Below, in pieces: positions 1 to 9,944 of a DNA stretch of 27,096 bases. The position numbers and the translations under genes were made by a program. The stretch covers positions 1 through 27,096 of the forward strand of contig JBBQPM010000089.1 of the NCBI GenBank assembly GCA_038217425.1, written 5' to 3'. Numbering within the stretch: position 1 is the stretch's first letter; each line of letters opens with the position of its first letter. Under the pieces are notes generated by a model. It was not told the DNA's origin, ran no database searches, and saw nothing but the letters and a program-made list of their open reading frames with translations. This stretch comes from JAIEPT01 sp038217425. GTDB taxonomy: Bacteria; Planctomycetota; Planctomycetia; Gemmatales; Gemmataceae.

Positions 1-355
1 CTTCGACCAGGCGATTGTCTGCGATGCAGTCGTGCTCCAGTGACATGGTGATGTCAATCGGATGGCCGGCCTCGCGATAATTGCGGTAACGCGCCGCGAG
101 GTGCGTCGTCAATTCCTTCATGACGGCGAGCGTTTGATCGAAGCCGAGCTTTTTGGAGGGGAACGCCCAGACGTTGCCCAGCGGCATCGAGCCGAGGCCA
201 CGCGCGGTTTTGCCCGCCTCGGTGGAGACGTTCATCGCGACGTTGAGCAACGTGACGCGATCGACCGCGACGCCGCCGAACTTGATCGGCGTGCGGTACA
301 GGTGATCCTCGAAAGCGTACGAGACGGCGTCGATGCGAATGTTGGTCGATTTCAA
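1..355 (-). CDS. Enolase-superfamily (mandelate racemase/muconate lactonizing-like) protein, N-terminal part
   Basis: Only the first 118 codons are present; the gene continues beyond the left edge. The chosen start is TTG at 355, because a TGA lies four codons upstream in frame and a GAGGGA ribosome site sits just before it. The reading begins L(M)KSTNIRIDAVSYAFEDH and continues with RTPIKFGGVAVDRVTLLNV and GSMPLGNVWAFPS. This resembles the N-terminal capping domain of the mandelate racemase/muconate lactonizing branch of the enolase superfamily, whose members abstract a proton alpha to a carboxylate with a Mg ion in a C-terminal barrel. That barrel is outside the window, so neither catalytic residues nor substrate can be judged. 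It lies 34 bases downstream of the SDR gene on the same strand, which suggests one operon for sugar-acid or related carboxylate metabolism. The family call is moderate; the specific reaction is unknown. Confidence 0.6.
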   Translation of the reverse strand, partial: MKSTNIRIDAVSYAFEDHLYRTPIKFGGVAVDRVTLLNVAMNVSTEAGKTARGLGSMPLGNVWAFPSKKLGFDQTLAVMKELTTHLAARYRNYREAGHPIDITMSLEHDCIADNRLVE

Positions 356-389
356 GGAAGTCCCTCACAAATGTTTACGATGAAAACGT

Positions 390-1160
390 TTAGCCGCCGT
401 CGATGACCAGCGCCGCTCCGGTCATGTACCGCGACGCATCGCTCGCAAGATACAACGCAAGCGGGCCGAGGTCTTCGGGTTGTCCTAAGTCGCCCATCGG
501 AATCTGGGCCTTGAACCCGGCGATCACTTCCGGATGCAGCTTCGACCAGCGCTGGTTCGGCTCCGTCATGAATCCGCCCGGCAAAATTGCGTTTACGGTG
601 ATGCCGAAAGGCGCCCAGTCGGCCGCGGTCGCGCGGGTAAACTGCAGCACCGCCCCCTTGGCCGTCTCGTAATGTCGGCCCGCGATGTTTCGCCCCGCGA
701 CCAGGCTGTTGATCGACGCGATGTTGATGACGCGTCCGCCTTGCCCGCGTCGCACCATCGCGCCGCCGAGGATCTTCGTACAGAGAAACGTGCTGGTGAG
801 GTTGAGGTCCATCAGCTCGCGCCAGGTCTCGAGCGGCATGTCGACGGTCGGTATGTTGTGCCGACGCCCGCCGACGTTGTTGATGAGAATGTCGAAGACG
901 CCGTACTGACCCAGGGCTGCCTCACAAATTTTCTCGCACTCGGTCGCGATGCCGACGTCGCCCGGCATGGTCCAGGCCTGCCGGCCGAGCTTGCGGATGT
1001 CCTCCGCCGTCGCCTCGAGGCTCGGCTGATCGCGGCCCACGAGCGCCACGTCCGCGCCGGCCTCGGCAAGCGCCAGGGCCATCTCGCGCCCCAGTCCTCG
1101 GCTGCCGCCGGTGATGAAAAGCTTCTTTCCCGTCAATCGAAGTCGATCGAAGACGCTCAT
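390..1160 (-). CDS. SDR-family NAD(P)-dependent oxidoreductase
   Basis: A 256-residue classical short-chain dehydrogenase/reductase, the usual length for the family. The start at 1160 is supported by GGAGGAAATC directly upstream; the open frame extends 14 codons further, but without a better start. Visible motifs are the nucleotide-binding TGGSRGLG (residues 17-24), NNVG (94-97) in place of NNAG, and a catalytic set of S149, Y164 and K168 within YETAK, followed by the PGG segment after the active site and the typical C-terminal GAALVIDGG. Members oxidise or reduce an alcohol/ketone on small substrates; gluconate 5-dehydrogenase and 2-deoxygluconate 3-dehydrogenase are close in style, but substrate cannot be read from sequence. 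It is the first gene of a probable two-gene minus-strand unit with the enolase-superfamily gene, and is divergent from the DUF1553 gene at 1256. Confidence 0.9.
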   Translation of the reverse strand: MSVFDRLRLTGKKLFITGGSRGLGREMALALAEAGADVALVGRDQPSLEATAEDIRKLGRQAWTMPGDVGIATECEKICEAALGQYGVFDILINNVGGRRHNIPTVDMPLETWRELMDLNLTSTFLCTKILGGAMVRRGQGGRVINIASINSLVAGRNIAGRHYETAKGAVLQFTRATAADWAPFGITVNAILPGGFMTEPNQRWSKLHPEVIAGFKAQIPMGDLGQPEDLGPLALYLASDASRYMTGAALVIDGG

Positions 1161-1181
1161 GATTTCCTCCGCGAAAACGAC

Positions 1182-1210
1182 TGTTCGCACGCCCCCCTGC
1201 ATGTTATGAT
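1182..1210 (+). promoter_or_regulatory. Weak candidate promoter in the divergent gap
   Basis: The 95-bp gap between the divergent SDR and DUF1553 genes contains one AT-rich patch at 1201-1213. TATGAT at 1205-1210 is a 5/6 match to a -10 box facing the DUF1553 gene, about 45 bases before its ATG. The hexamer 17 bases upstream (TGTTCG) is poor. Read on the other strand the same patch gives TATCAT facing the SDR gene. Both uses are inference. Confidence 0.3.
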
Positions 1211-1255
1211 AAACCCTACCTGCCGCCCGCGACTTCTCTTCTCAGGACTTCCACA

Positions 1256-4003
<2,748 letters not shown>

Positions 4004-4028
4004 CGCGGCTCACGTTTGCATTACATAG

Positions 4029-4080
4029 GGCGAGTTGCGTCAGCGCCTGTACTCCGGGCGCTGACGCGACCCGGCTCGCC
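4029..4080. repeat. Palindromic intergenic element (GGCGAG...CTCGCC)
   Basis: Inverted repeat in the gap after the DUF1553 gene. The inner arms 4034-4047 and 4057-4070 pair over 14 bp with one mismatch (core GCGTCAGCGCC against GGCGCTGACGC), leaving a 9-base loop, and outer GGCGAG pairs with CTCGCC at 4075-4080 across a short bulge. It could fold into a strong hairpin and end transcription of the DUF1553 gene, but no T-run follows. Its right arm CGCTGACGCG...CCGGCTCG resembles the element at 12486-12524, so it is more likely one copy of a dispersed family. Confidence 0.75.
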
Positions 4081-4152
4081 GTTACAAATGTGGCTAACCG
4101 TGTCAAACCGCTCGAACGAGGCATCGGAACTTTTGTCACGGAGATGGCACGA

Positions 4153-4677
4153 ATGGACTCTTTGATCGCTTACGGCTCCCTGAGCGGGTCCGTTTTGTCG
4201 ACGGTCGTTACTCTCTATTTCTGGTTCGTCCGGGCGCGCGGCGAGCGGCCCAATCTCAGGGCGTACGTCATCGATCGCGAGTTTTTCCTCGGCGGCTCGT
4301 CGGCCGAGAAGCGTCAGGTCGGCGTGAAGGTGGGCCTGGTCGTCGCCAATTACAGCACGCTCCCCAACGCGATCCTGCGAGCAAAACTGCAAGGACGGAC
4401 CAAGACGGGCGCCTGGCTCGACGTCGCCAATCTCGCGTTCGACAAACTGACGCCGCTGCCGTTCAATCTGGCCCCGCTGCACACGGTCCTGTTGCGACTC
4501 GGCGGCAATTTCACGTTTCCCTACTCGGCACCGCTGGAAGACGGCAACAAGACCATCGGCAACTACCTGCGCGAACATCTGACGGAGCCCCGCTTGGTTC
4601 GCCTGGAACTCCACAGCCTCAACGACCGCATCGACGTCTACGAATTGACGTTGCCGGACGTTGCTACCGGAGCCTGA
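4153..4677 (+). CDS. Hypothetical membrane-anchored protein
   Basis: A 174-residue protein that I do not recognise. Of two nearby ATG codons (4144 and 4153), 4153 is chosen because GGAG at 4140-4143 lies nine bases before it and directly abuts the other. The N-terminus (MDSLIAYGSLSGSVLSTVV and TLYFWFVRAR) forms a single transmembrane helix at about residues 4-24; the rest is a soluble, apparently beta-rich domain with few charges in the strands (VGVKVGLVVANYSTLPNA) and no catalytic motif or cysteine pair. The style, a membrane anchor followed by one small domain, is common among uncharacterised bacterial proteins. Its stop is five bases from that of the convergent esterase gene, so the two messages must overlap or terminate inside each other. 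The open frame extends far upstream inside the DUF1553 gene, but only as an out-of-frame shadow. Confidence 0.75.
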   Translation: MDSLIAYGSLSGSVLSTVVTLYFWFVRARGERPNLRAYVIDREFFLGGSSAEKRQVGVKVGLVVANYSTLPNAILRAKLQGRTKTGAWLDVANLAFDKLTPLPFNLAPLHTVLLRLGGNFTFPYSAPLEDGNKTIGNYLREHLTEPRLVRLELHSLNDRIDVYELTLPDVATGA

Positions 4678-4682
4678 GACCT

Positions 4683-6392
4683 CTACCGCGCTGCCTGAAA
4701 CGTCACCACCGTGCCCGTGCCGGCCTTGATGAGCACCTTGGGCGCCGTCACGCGTCCCCATTTGTCTGCGATGACTGTACCGCTCACGCCGGTCGACGCG
4801 GTCCACGTGCACTCGACCCCCGGTTTCAGGCGGAACTTCTGACAGCGGCGCGGCGTCACGTCCACGGTCATCACGTCTTTGGCCAGGTCGTTCGATAAAG
4901 TAACGGACCACTTTCCGTCCTCGTCGATGACGTCCTTCCAGTCGAAGCCGAGGTTGATGCCCCCTTCTCGATCGCCGTCTTCCTTGCTGCCGTCGCCCAT
5001 CTTATGATCGATGGAACTGTTGCCGAAGGCCGGATAGCTGCGATCCCGCGCGAACTTCGCCGCGGGATAGTACCTGGTGATGGTCGCCATGGGTCTGCCC
5101 CCTTCGCTGTGGCCGCCGTCGTTCCAGGCGAAGGCGAAGCCGTGATGGTTCGCGGTGAGGGCCTTGACCATGTCCACGTACTCTTGCCAGTTGTGGTTGG
5201 GATCGCGTCGGCCGACCGCCCAGCCGAGGAACGGCATATCCTCATGGCGCTCGGCGGCGAAGTTCGGGGTGTTCGTGTAGTCGACGTAGCGGGTTTTGCC
5301 GTCGGCCAGCACGACCTTGGCGTCGCGTTTTTGCAGTCCGTGCAGCGAACTCGGCGGCCACCACAGAAAGGGGGCGGTACTCGGATAAACGGCGGCAAAC
5401 AGCTCCGGATGGCGAAAGCCGACGTTGATCGAGCCGAGACCGCCCATCGAACTGCCCCCCATCGAGACGCGCCGCGGGTCGGCGCCGTAACGCTGGATGG
5501 TCCAGCCGATCATCCACAGGAGCCGATTCTCCGTGAATCGATAGTAGCGAGGCTCCGGGTGCGTGGCGCCTTGCGGAATGCAGTAGTAGCCAAGCCACAT
5601 CGTCTCGAAAGCACCGCGGCCACTGGGGTGCTCGATCGCGTCGCGCGGCCGAAGCTGCAGGCTGTTGCCCTCCTTGGCGCGGTTCTCCTGCACGGTGAAG
5701 ACGCCCGGCAACCCGTCGCGGTATCCCATGTCGGGCGTGCCGAAATAGAGGTAGTAGTCGCCCCACTCGCCCGCCGGTCCGCCCTGACCCTGACTGCCGT
5801 GCAGGCTGACGCTCAGAGGCAAGCCTTTCTGTCCCGTGATCGAAGTCTGAGCGACGTAGGTCTTGCGCTCCTTGGAATCGTAGAGCTTGATCGCCTGAAT
5901 CGGCCCGGGCATTTCCTCCACGGCTTCCGTCGTGGCGCTCTTGCCGGGGACAACGGCGCTGACCGACTTGAACTTTTCGTCCGTCGCGACCACGGCGTAG
6001 TAGGCCTTGCCGGGCTTCTGGACGGTATGCACGGCCAGTCCGCTCCAGGCCGGCAACGGCTTGCCCCCTTCCTCAAGGATCGCGTAGGGCTTGGACGGAT
6101 CGAGGCGATCCTTCATGTTGAAGGCGTGGCCGAAGAGTTTGGCGGAGCAGTTCAGGACGCCGTGATAGCACAGCTCGGCCTTGTCGAGATTGACCGCCGT
6201 GATGGGCCGGTCGGAGCGATAGAGGCTGTAGCGAAATTTCGCTCCTTCGTCCCCTTCAGCGACGTCCTTCCAGGTAATGAAAGTCTGGCCGTGACGGTGA
6301 ACTGCCTGGATGGCGGTAACTTCGAGTGGGGCAGCGCCTGCGGTCGAAGCGACGGCGAGGACGGCAAGGGTCCAGAAGATACGGGAGGGCAT
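4683..6392 (-). CDS. Secreted alpha/beta-hydrolase (esterase-like)
   Basis: A 569-residue protein with a signal peptide (about 1-21, ending STAGAAP) and start at 6392 preceded by AGGAG. Residues about 24-160 look like a fibronectin-III-type beta domain (TFITWKDV, FRYSLYRSD, YYAVVATD). The centre is an alpha/beta-hydrolase domain of the putative esterase/PHB-depolymerase type: LPLSVSLHGSQG (191-202) forms the oxyanion-side strand, and GGSSMGG (312-318) is a nucleophile elbow with S315 as likely nucleophile; H428 in GGHSEGG is a plausible catalytic histidine. The C-terminal 90 residues form another beta-rich domain. Such enzymes cleave ester bonds of polymers or sugar esters outside the cytoplasm; the substrate cannot be read here. 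It lies 77 bases downstream of the ABC permease gene on the same strand but has its own candidate promoter. The fold is fairly sure; substrate is unknown. Confidence 0.82.
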   Translation of the reverse strand: MPSRIFWTLAVLAVASTAGAAPLEVTAIQAVHRHGQTFITWKDVAEGDEGAKFRYSLYRSDRPITAVNLDKAELCYHGVLNCSAKLFGHAFNMKDRLDPSKPYAILEEGGKPLPAWSGLAVHTVQKPGKAYYAVVATDEKFKSVSAVVPGKSATTEAVEEMPGPIQAIKLYDSKERKTYVAQTSITGQKGLPLSVSLHGSQGQGGPAGEWGDYYLYFGTPDMGYRDGLPGVFTVQENRAKEGNSLQLRPRDAIEHPSGRGAFETMWLGYYCIPQGATHPEPRYYRFTENRLLWMIGWTIQRYGADPRRVSMGGSSMGGLGSINVGFRHPELFAAVYPSTAPFLWWPPSSLHGLQKRDAKVVLADGKTRYVDYTNTPNFAAERHEDMPFLGWAVGRRDPNHNWQEYVDMVKALTANHHGFAFAWNDGGHSEGGRPMATITRYYPAAKFARDRSYPAFGNSSIDHKMGDGSKEDGDREGGINLGFDWKDVIDEDGKWSVTLSNDLAKDVMTVDVTPRRCQKFRLKPGVECTWTASTGVSGTVIADKWGRVTAPKVLIKAGTGTVVTFQAAR

Positions 6393-6429
6393 TGGAGAAC
6401 TCCTGCGGTGTGTGGCGGCCTTGAGATTG

Positions 6430-6460
6430 TTTATAGCGGAGCAGGCGTCCCCTCTGCCAA
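6430..6460 (-). promoter_or_regulatory. Candidate promoter for the esterase gene
   Basis: On the minus strand TTGGCA (6455-6460, 5/6 match to a -35) is followed after 19 bases by TATAAA (6430-6435, 5/6 match to a -10), which lies 37 bases before the esterase ATG. The spacing is longer than ideal. Together with the AGGAG site it suggests that the esterase can be transcribed independently of the upstream ABC genes. The same TTGGCA hexamer appears in the candidates at 11368-11397 and 17119-17148. Confidence 0.42.
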
Positions 6461-6469
6461 AAGTCTTCG

Positions 6470-9046
6470 CTATTCGTACGCGATCGCCTCGGGGATGCGT
6501 TCGCGGACGGCGATCCAGGCGGGACCGAGGCCGGCGAGCGTGGCCGTCGCGAGGGCGGCGGCGATCACCAGCAGCGCCTCGCGCCACGGCAGGATCAGCG
6601 GGAACGTCAGGCCCGTCTCCTCGCGGATCACGACGTTCAGCACGTACCACTCCAGCGGAATGCCGACCAGGGCCCCGATGACGGCGCCGAGCAGGCCCAT
6701 CAAGCACGCCTCCGCGAGCACCGTGTGAATGACCTGGCCGCGCGAGGCGCCGATCGCGCGCAACATGCCCAGCTCCCGGCGCCGCTGCAGCACCGAGATC
6801 ACCAGTGCCGTCACCACGCCGAGCGCCGCGACGAGCATCACCACGATCTGCTGGGCGTACGCGATGCTATAGACCTGCTCGATGAGCTGGTCAGTGTAGG
6901 CCTTGAGTTCGTTGCGCGTCATCGGAAAGAGGCCGTGCGTCGCGCCGAATTTTGCGAGCAGCACTTCCTTGAACTGAGTCGCTGCTTGCGGGTCGTGGAG
7001 GTAGACGTCGAGGACGTCGACGTGGTCGTCCTGCCAGTGGCGTAGGTAATCGCGCCGGTGGATCATGATCGTGCCGAGTCCCCAGGTGAGGTCGGCCTGG
7101 ATGCCGAGCACGCGGAGGTCGACCTGGCCGTTGAGGCCCGGCAGCGAAATGACGTCGCCGACCTGGAGTTTGGCGCGGACGGCGAGGTTCTCCGAGGCGA
7201 TGACGCCGTTCTCGGTTTCGCTCAGCAGTCGATACAGCTCGGCTCGTTCGGGTTTGGCGAGGCGTTTGCGCTCGGCTTCGAACGCCAGATCCGCGTCGGC
7301 GGCCATCAGCATGATCGGCGTCCCCTGAAAGACGACCTTGCGCAGGCGAACGGGGAGCGTGATTTCGACGCCGGGGAGTCGGTTGATCTCGGCGACGAGA
7401 CTCGGCGGAATGGGATGGGTCTGCCCGCCGGCGCCGACGGGAGTGCCCGCGGAGAGGATGACGTCGGAGCCGATATCGCTGTCGATCCAGTCGCGGATGG
7501 TTTGCCGGTTCGAGCGGATCACACCCGCGGTTTGCACGACCAGCGACACGCCCGCGGCCAGGGCGCCGATGACGAGTCCGGTTCGGCCCGGCGAGCGCAC
7601 GATGTTGTCCGCGGCCAGGCGCCATTCGATGGAGCCGTAGTTTCGCAGCAGCGGTTGCAGCAGCTTCGCGCCCAGGGCGGCGCAGAACGGGGACGCGACC
7701 AGGGCGCCGACCATCACCAGCATCAGGCCGCCGTAGGAACCCAGGCTCGCGGGCAAGCGCTCACGGCCCAGGATCATCGCCGTGCCGACGAGGACGAGCA
7801 GGACGCTGACGGCGACTTGCCAGAGGAGGTTGGCCGCGGAAGCTTGCTTGGGGACTCGGCGAACGGCGCAGGCGGGATTCTCGCGCGACGCTTGCCAGGC
7901 CGGGATGAGCGAGGCGAGCACGGTCGTGCTGATCCCGGCGAGCATGCCGACGGCGAGGAGCCAGCCGTCGATTTCCACGGTCCGTGCATTGAGTTCGCCG
8001 ATGAGGTTTTGGAGCACGTCCTGCACCGGCAAGAGTGCGAGCTTGGCGAGTCCGATGCCGAGCGGGAGGCCGACGAGCCCGCCGACGAATCCCATCGCCA
8101 CCGCCTCGCCGGCGAAGAGCCGCAGGATCTGACCGCGCGTGGCGCCGACGGACAGGAGGATGCCGATCTCGTGTCGGCGTTCCGCGACCGTAACCGACAG
8201 GGCGTTGTAAACGAGGAACATGCCGACGACGAGCGCCGCCAGACCGCACAGGTAAAACCCCGTCTGCATGATGGTGAGGACATTGCCGGTGATGTCGGAT
8301 TGCTCTTGAAACGTGCGCACCTCGGCTCGGCCCGCGAGCATTCCCTGGATGCGGTCGCGCACCTGGGCCGGGTTGGTGCCGGGGACGACGACAATATCGA
8401 AGCGGCGCACCTGCGTCTTGTCGATACCCAGAATCGTGGGCGCCGCGGAGAGGTCGAGCAGCATCACGTTCCCCGCGAGCACGGCGGCGTTTCCCTTGGC
8501 GTTCATGCTGCCGGCGATCGACACCATGCGCGTCGGGCTCGCCTTGCCGCGGCGCACGCCCAGCGCCGTCGTCCCCGCGGGCAAGCTGTCGGCGAGCTGT
8601 TTGCCGACGACCGCGGGCGTCCCCAACAGGCCCAGCGTCACGAAGGCGAGTTCGGTCCCCCGGCTCAGTTCGACGTCCTGCTGCGGCCCGGTCGTCTTCA
8701 ACTCGCCCGCCAGATCGACGAACATGAGCAGGACGGGTTGATCGCCGTGCTCGGGGAGATAGGCGTTTTCATAGATGCGCGGCTTGGCGGAGAGAACGCC
8801 CGGGACCGCGCGGAGTTCCGCCTCGAGCGCGCGGGGAACGGTGAGGTCGCCGTTAGCGACGACGAGGTCGCAGACGCCGGTGGTGGGATTGGCGGCGAAA
8901 ACCGCGGCGTTTCCCATCGTGCGATTGAGCGCGCGGGTCGCGACCAGCGTGGCCACCCCCAGGGCGATGGAGAGGACGATGGCTGCGACGCGGAACCAGT
9001 GGCGCGTGAACGAGCGGACGCTAAGCGTGCGGAACAGGGAGAACAT
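6470..9046 (-). CDS. ABC transporter permease with two FtsX domains
   Basis: An 858-residue integral membrane protein with GGAGG just before the ATG at 9046. One N-terminal membrane helix (about 18-40, AAIVLSIALGVATLVATRAL) is followed by a large periplasmic domain (MacB-PCD style), a first FtsX domain (about 255-350, with the conserved RRHEIGILLSVGATRGQI), central helices (about 410-515), a second periplasmic region and a C-terminal FtsX domain (about 725-850, RRRELGMLRAIGASRGQV). The duplicated arrangement is that of YbbP-type permeases, longer than single-FtsX LolC/E or MacB. Such proteins do not carry substrate through a channel in the classic sense; they use ATPase strokes to move lipids, lipoproteins or bound molecules in the periplasm. 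Its gene overlaps the 3' end of the ATPase gene by 26 bases, so the two are translationally coupled. Substrate is unknown. Confidence 0.92.
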   Translation of the reverse strand: MFSLFRTLSVRSFTRHWFRVAAIVLSIALGVATLVATRALNRTMGNAAVFAANPTTGVCDLVVANGDLTVPRALEAELRAVPGVLSAKPRIYENAYLPEHGDQPVLLMFVDLAGELKTTGPQQDVELSRGTELAFVTLGLLGTPAVVGKQLADSLPAGTTALGVRRGKASPTRMVSIAGSMNAKGNAAVLAGNVMLLDLSAAPTILGIDKTQVRRFDIVVVPGTNPAQVRDRIQGMLAGRAEVRTFQEQSDITGNVLTIMQTGFYLCGLAALVVGMFLVYNALSVTVAERRHEIGILLSVGATRGQILRLFAGEAVAMGFVGGLVGLPLGIGLAKLALLPVQDVLQNLIGELNARTVEIDGWLLAVGMLAGISTTVLASLIPAWQASRENPACAVRRVPKQASAANLLWQVAVSVLLVLVGTAMILGRERLPASLGSYGGLMLVMVGALVASPFCAALGAKLLQPLLRNYGSIEWRLAADNIVRSPGRTGLVIGALAAGVSLVVQTAGVIRSNRQTIRDWIDSDIGSDVILSAGTPVGAGGQTHPIPPSLVAEINRLPGVEITLPVRLRKVVFQGTPIMLMAADADLAFEAERKRLAKPERAELYRLLSETENGVIASENLAVRAKLQVGDVISLPGLNGQVDLRVLGIQADLTWGLGTIMIHRRDYLRHWQDDHVDVLDVYLHDPQAATQFKEVLLAKFGATHGLFPMTRNELKAYTDQLIEQVYSIAYAQQIVVMLVAALGVVTALVISVLQRRRELGMLRAIGASRGQVIHTVLAEACLMGLLGAVIGALVGIPLEWYVLNVVIREETGLTFPLILPWREALLVIAAALATATLAGLGPAWIAVRERIPEAIAYE

Positions 9047-9737
9047 GCTGCCTCCGTGGGGCGAACAACTCCTCGCGCTCGACGACGCCGTCGCGCAGGT
9101 GGATGACGCGATCGCCGACCTGGGCGGCCTGCGGGTCGTGCGTGATCATGACGACCGAGCGTTTGCCCTGTTCGGGGAGGCTGCGGAGCAGCTTGAGAAT
9201 CTCCTGGCTGTTGGCGGAATCGAGGTTGCCGGTCGGTTCGTCGCAGAGGACGGCTTCGGGCTCGATGACGAGGGCGCGGGCGATGGCGACGCGCTGCATT
9301 TCGCCGCCGGAGAGTTCGTCGGGAAAATGCTCGACGCGCTCGCCCAGACCAACGCGTTCCAGGACGGCGTGTGCCGGTTTCAAGGCGCGGGCTCGGCTCT
9401 GTCCCGCGAGCAAGAGCGGCAGCGCGACGTTCTCGGCCGCGGTCAGCGTCGGCAGCAGGTTGAAGAACTGGAAGATGAAGCCGATGCGCGTGCGGCGAAT
9501 GTGGGCGAGTTCGCGATCGCCGAGGCTGTGAAGCGGTTGGCCCTGGAAGTAGACTTCGCCGGCGGAGGGAGAGTCGAGGGCGCCGAGCAGATGCATGAGG
9601 GTCGATTTGCCGGACCCGGAGGGGCCCATGATGGAGACGAACTCGCCGGCAGCGATGGAAATGCTGACGCCGCTGAGGGCTTTGACGAGCCGTCGGCCTT
9701 GCGGATAGTGTTTGCTTACCGCCCGTGTTTCCATCAT
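9021..9737 (-). CDS. ABC transporter ATPase, LolD/MacB/YbbA type
   Basis: A 238-residue ATPase of typical length. It shows Walker A GPSGSGKST (38-46), Q-loop Q90, signature LSGGEMQR (142-149), Walker B AVLCDEP (162-168), the family-typical EPTGNLDS and the switch histidine in MITHDP (H200). This NLDS-containing form belongs to the LolD/MacB/YbbA/FtsE group that drives FtsX-type permeases. Two ATG codons stand at the start (9737 and 9734), and either could be used. The gene overlaps the permease start by 26 bases and is the first of the unit. No periplasmic adaptor (MacA-like) gene is nearby, which favours a YbbA-YbbP-like two-component machine over a tripartite pump. Energy coupling is certain from the motifs; the cargo is not known. 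Confidence 0.95.
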   Translation of the reverse strand: MMETRAVSKHYPQGRRLVKALSGVSISIAAGEFVSIMGPSGSGKSTLMHLLGALDSPSAGEVYFQGQPLHSLGDRELAHIRRTRIGFIFQFFNLLPTLTAAENVALPLLLAGQSRARALKPAHAVLERVGLGERVEHFPDELSGGEMQRVAIARALVIEPEAVLCDEPTGNLDSANSQEILKLLRSLPEQGKRSVVMITHDPQAAQVGDRVIHLRDGVVEREELFAPRRQHVLPVPHA

Positions 9738-9801
9738 GGCAAGTTCTCAACGCAGCGTCGAACATCCACAATTAGGATAGGCGCCGACCGCTCGCTCGCC
9801 C

Positions 9802-9926
9802 AATTGCCGAGCCGCGACCGTCAGGGAGCGGGACAAGATCCCTCGTGGGATCGTCATCCAATTTCGATTCGCAAGACGAACGCGCGGCATGCGGGCCCGC
9901 TCCCTAACGGTCGCGGCTCGGCAATT
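9802..9926. repeat. 31-bp inverted repeat (GAGCC...GGCTC family)
   Basis: Arms at 9802-9832 and 9896-9926 are reverse complements over 31 bases with a single mismatch, separated by 63 bases. The arm core is GCCGAGCCGCGACCGTCAGG on the left. A degenerate direct copy of the right arm end (CGGTCGCG, then ACTCGG and TAATT) follows at 9928-9946 and supplies the stop codon of the gluconate permease gene. I recall very similar strings scattered through planctomycete genomes, often mis-annotated as small proteins; that is memory and was not checked. It fills most of the 207-bp gap between the permease gene and the ABC ATPase gene. Confidence 0.85.
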
Positions 9927-9944
9927 GCGGTCGCGACTCGGTAA

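Noticed and set aside
54..368. Minus-strand frame starting GTG at 368
   Set aside because: Its translation is arginine-rich and unrecognisable, while the neighbouring frame starting TTG at 355 gives an enolase-superfamily-like N-terminus with a ribosome site.
7058..9106. 682-codon open frame antisense to the FtsX permease gene
   Set aside because: Glutamate/arginine/histidine-rich, low-complexity translation without any motif, opposite a clear permease gene.
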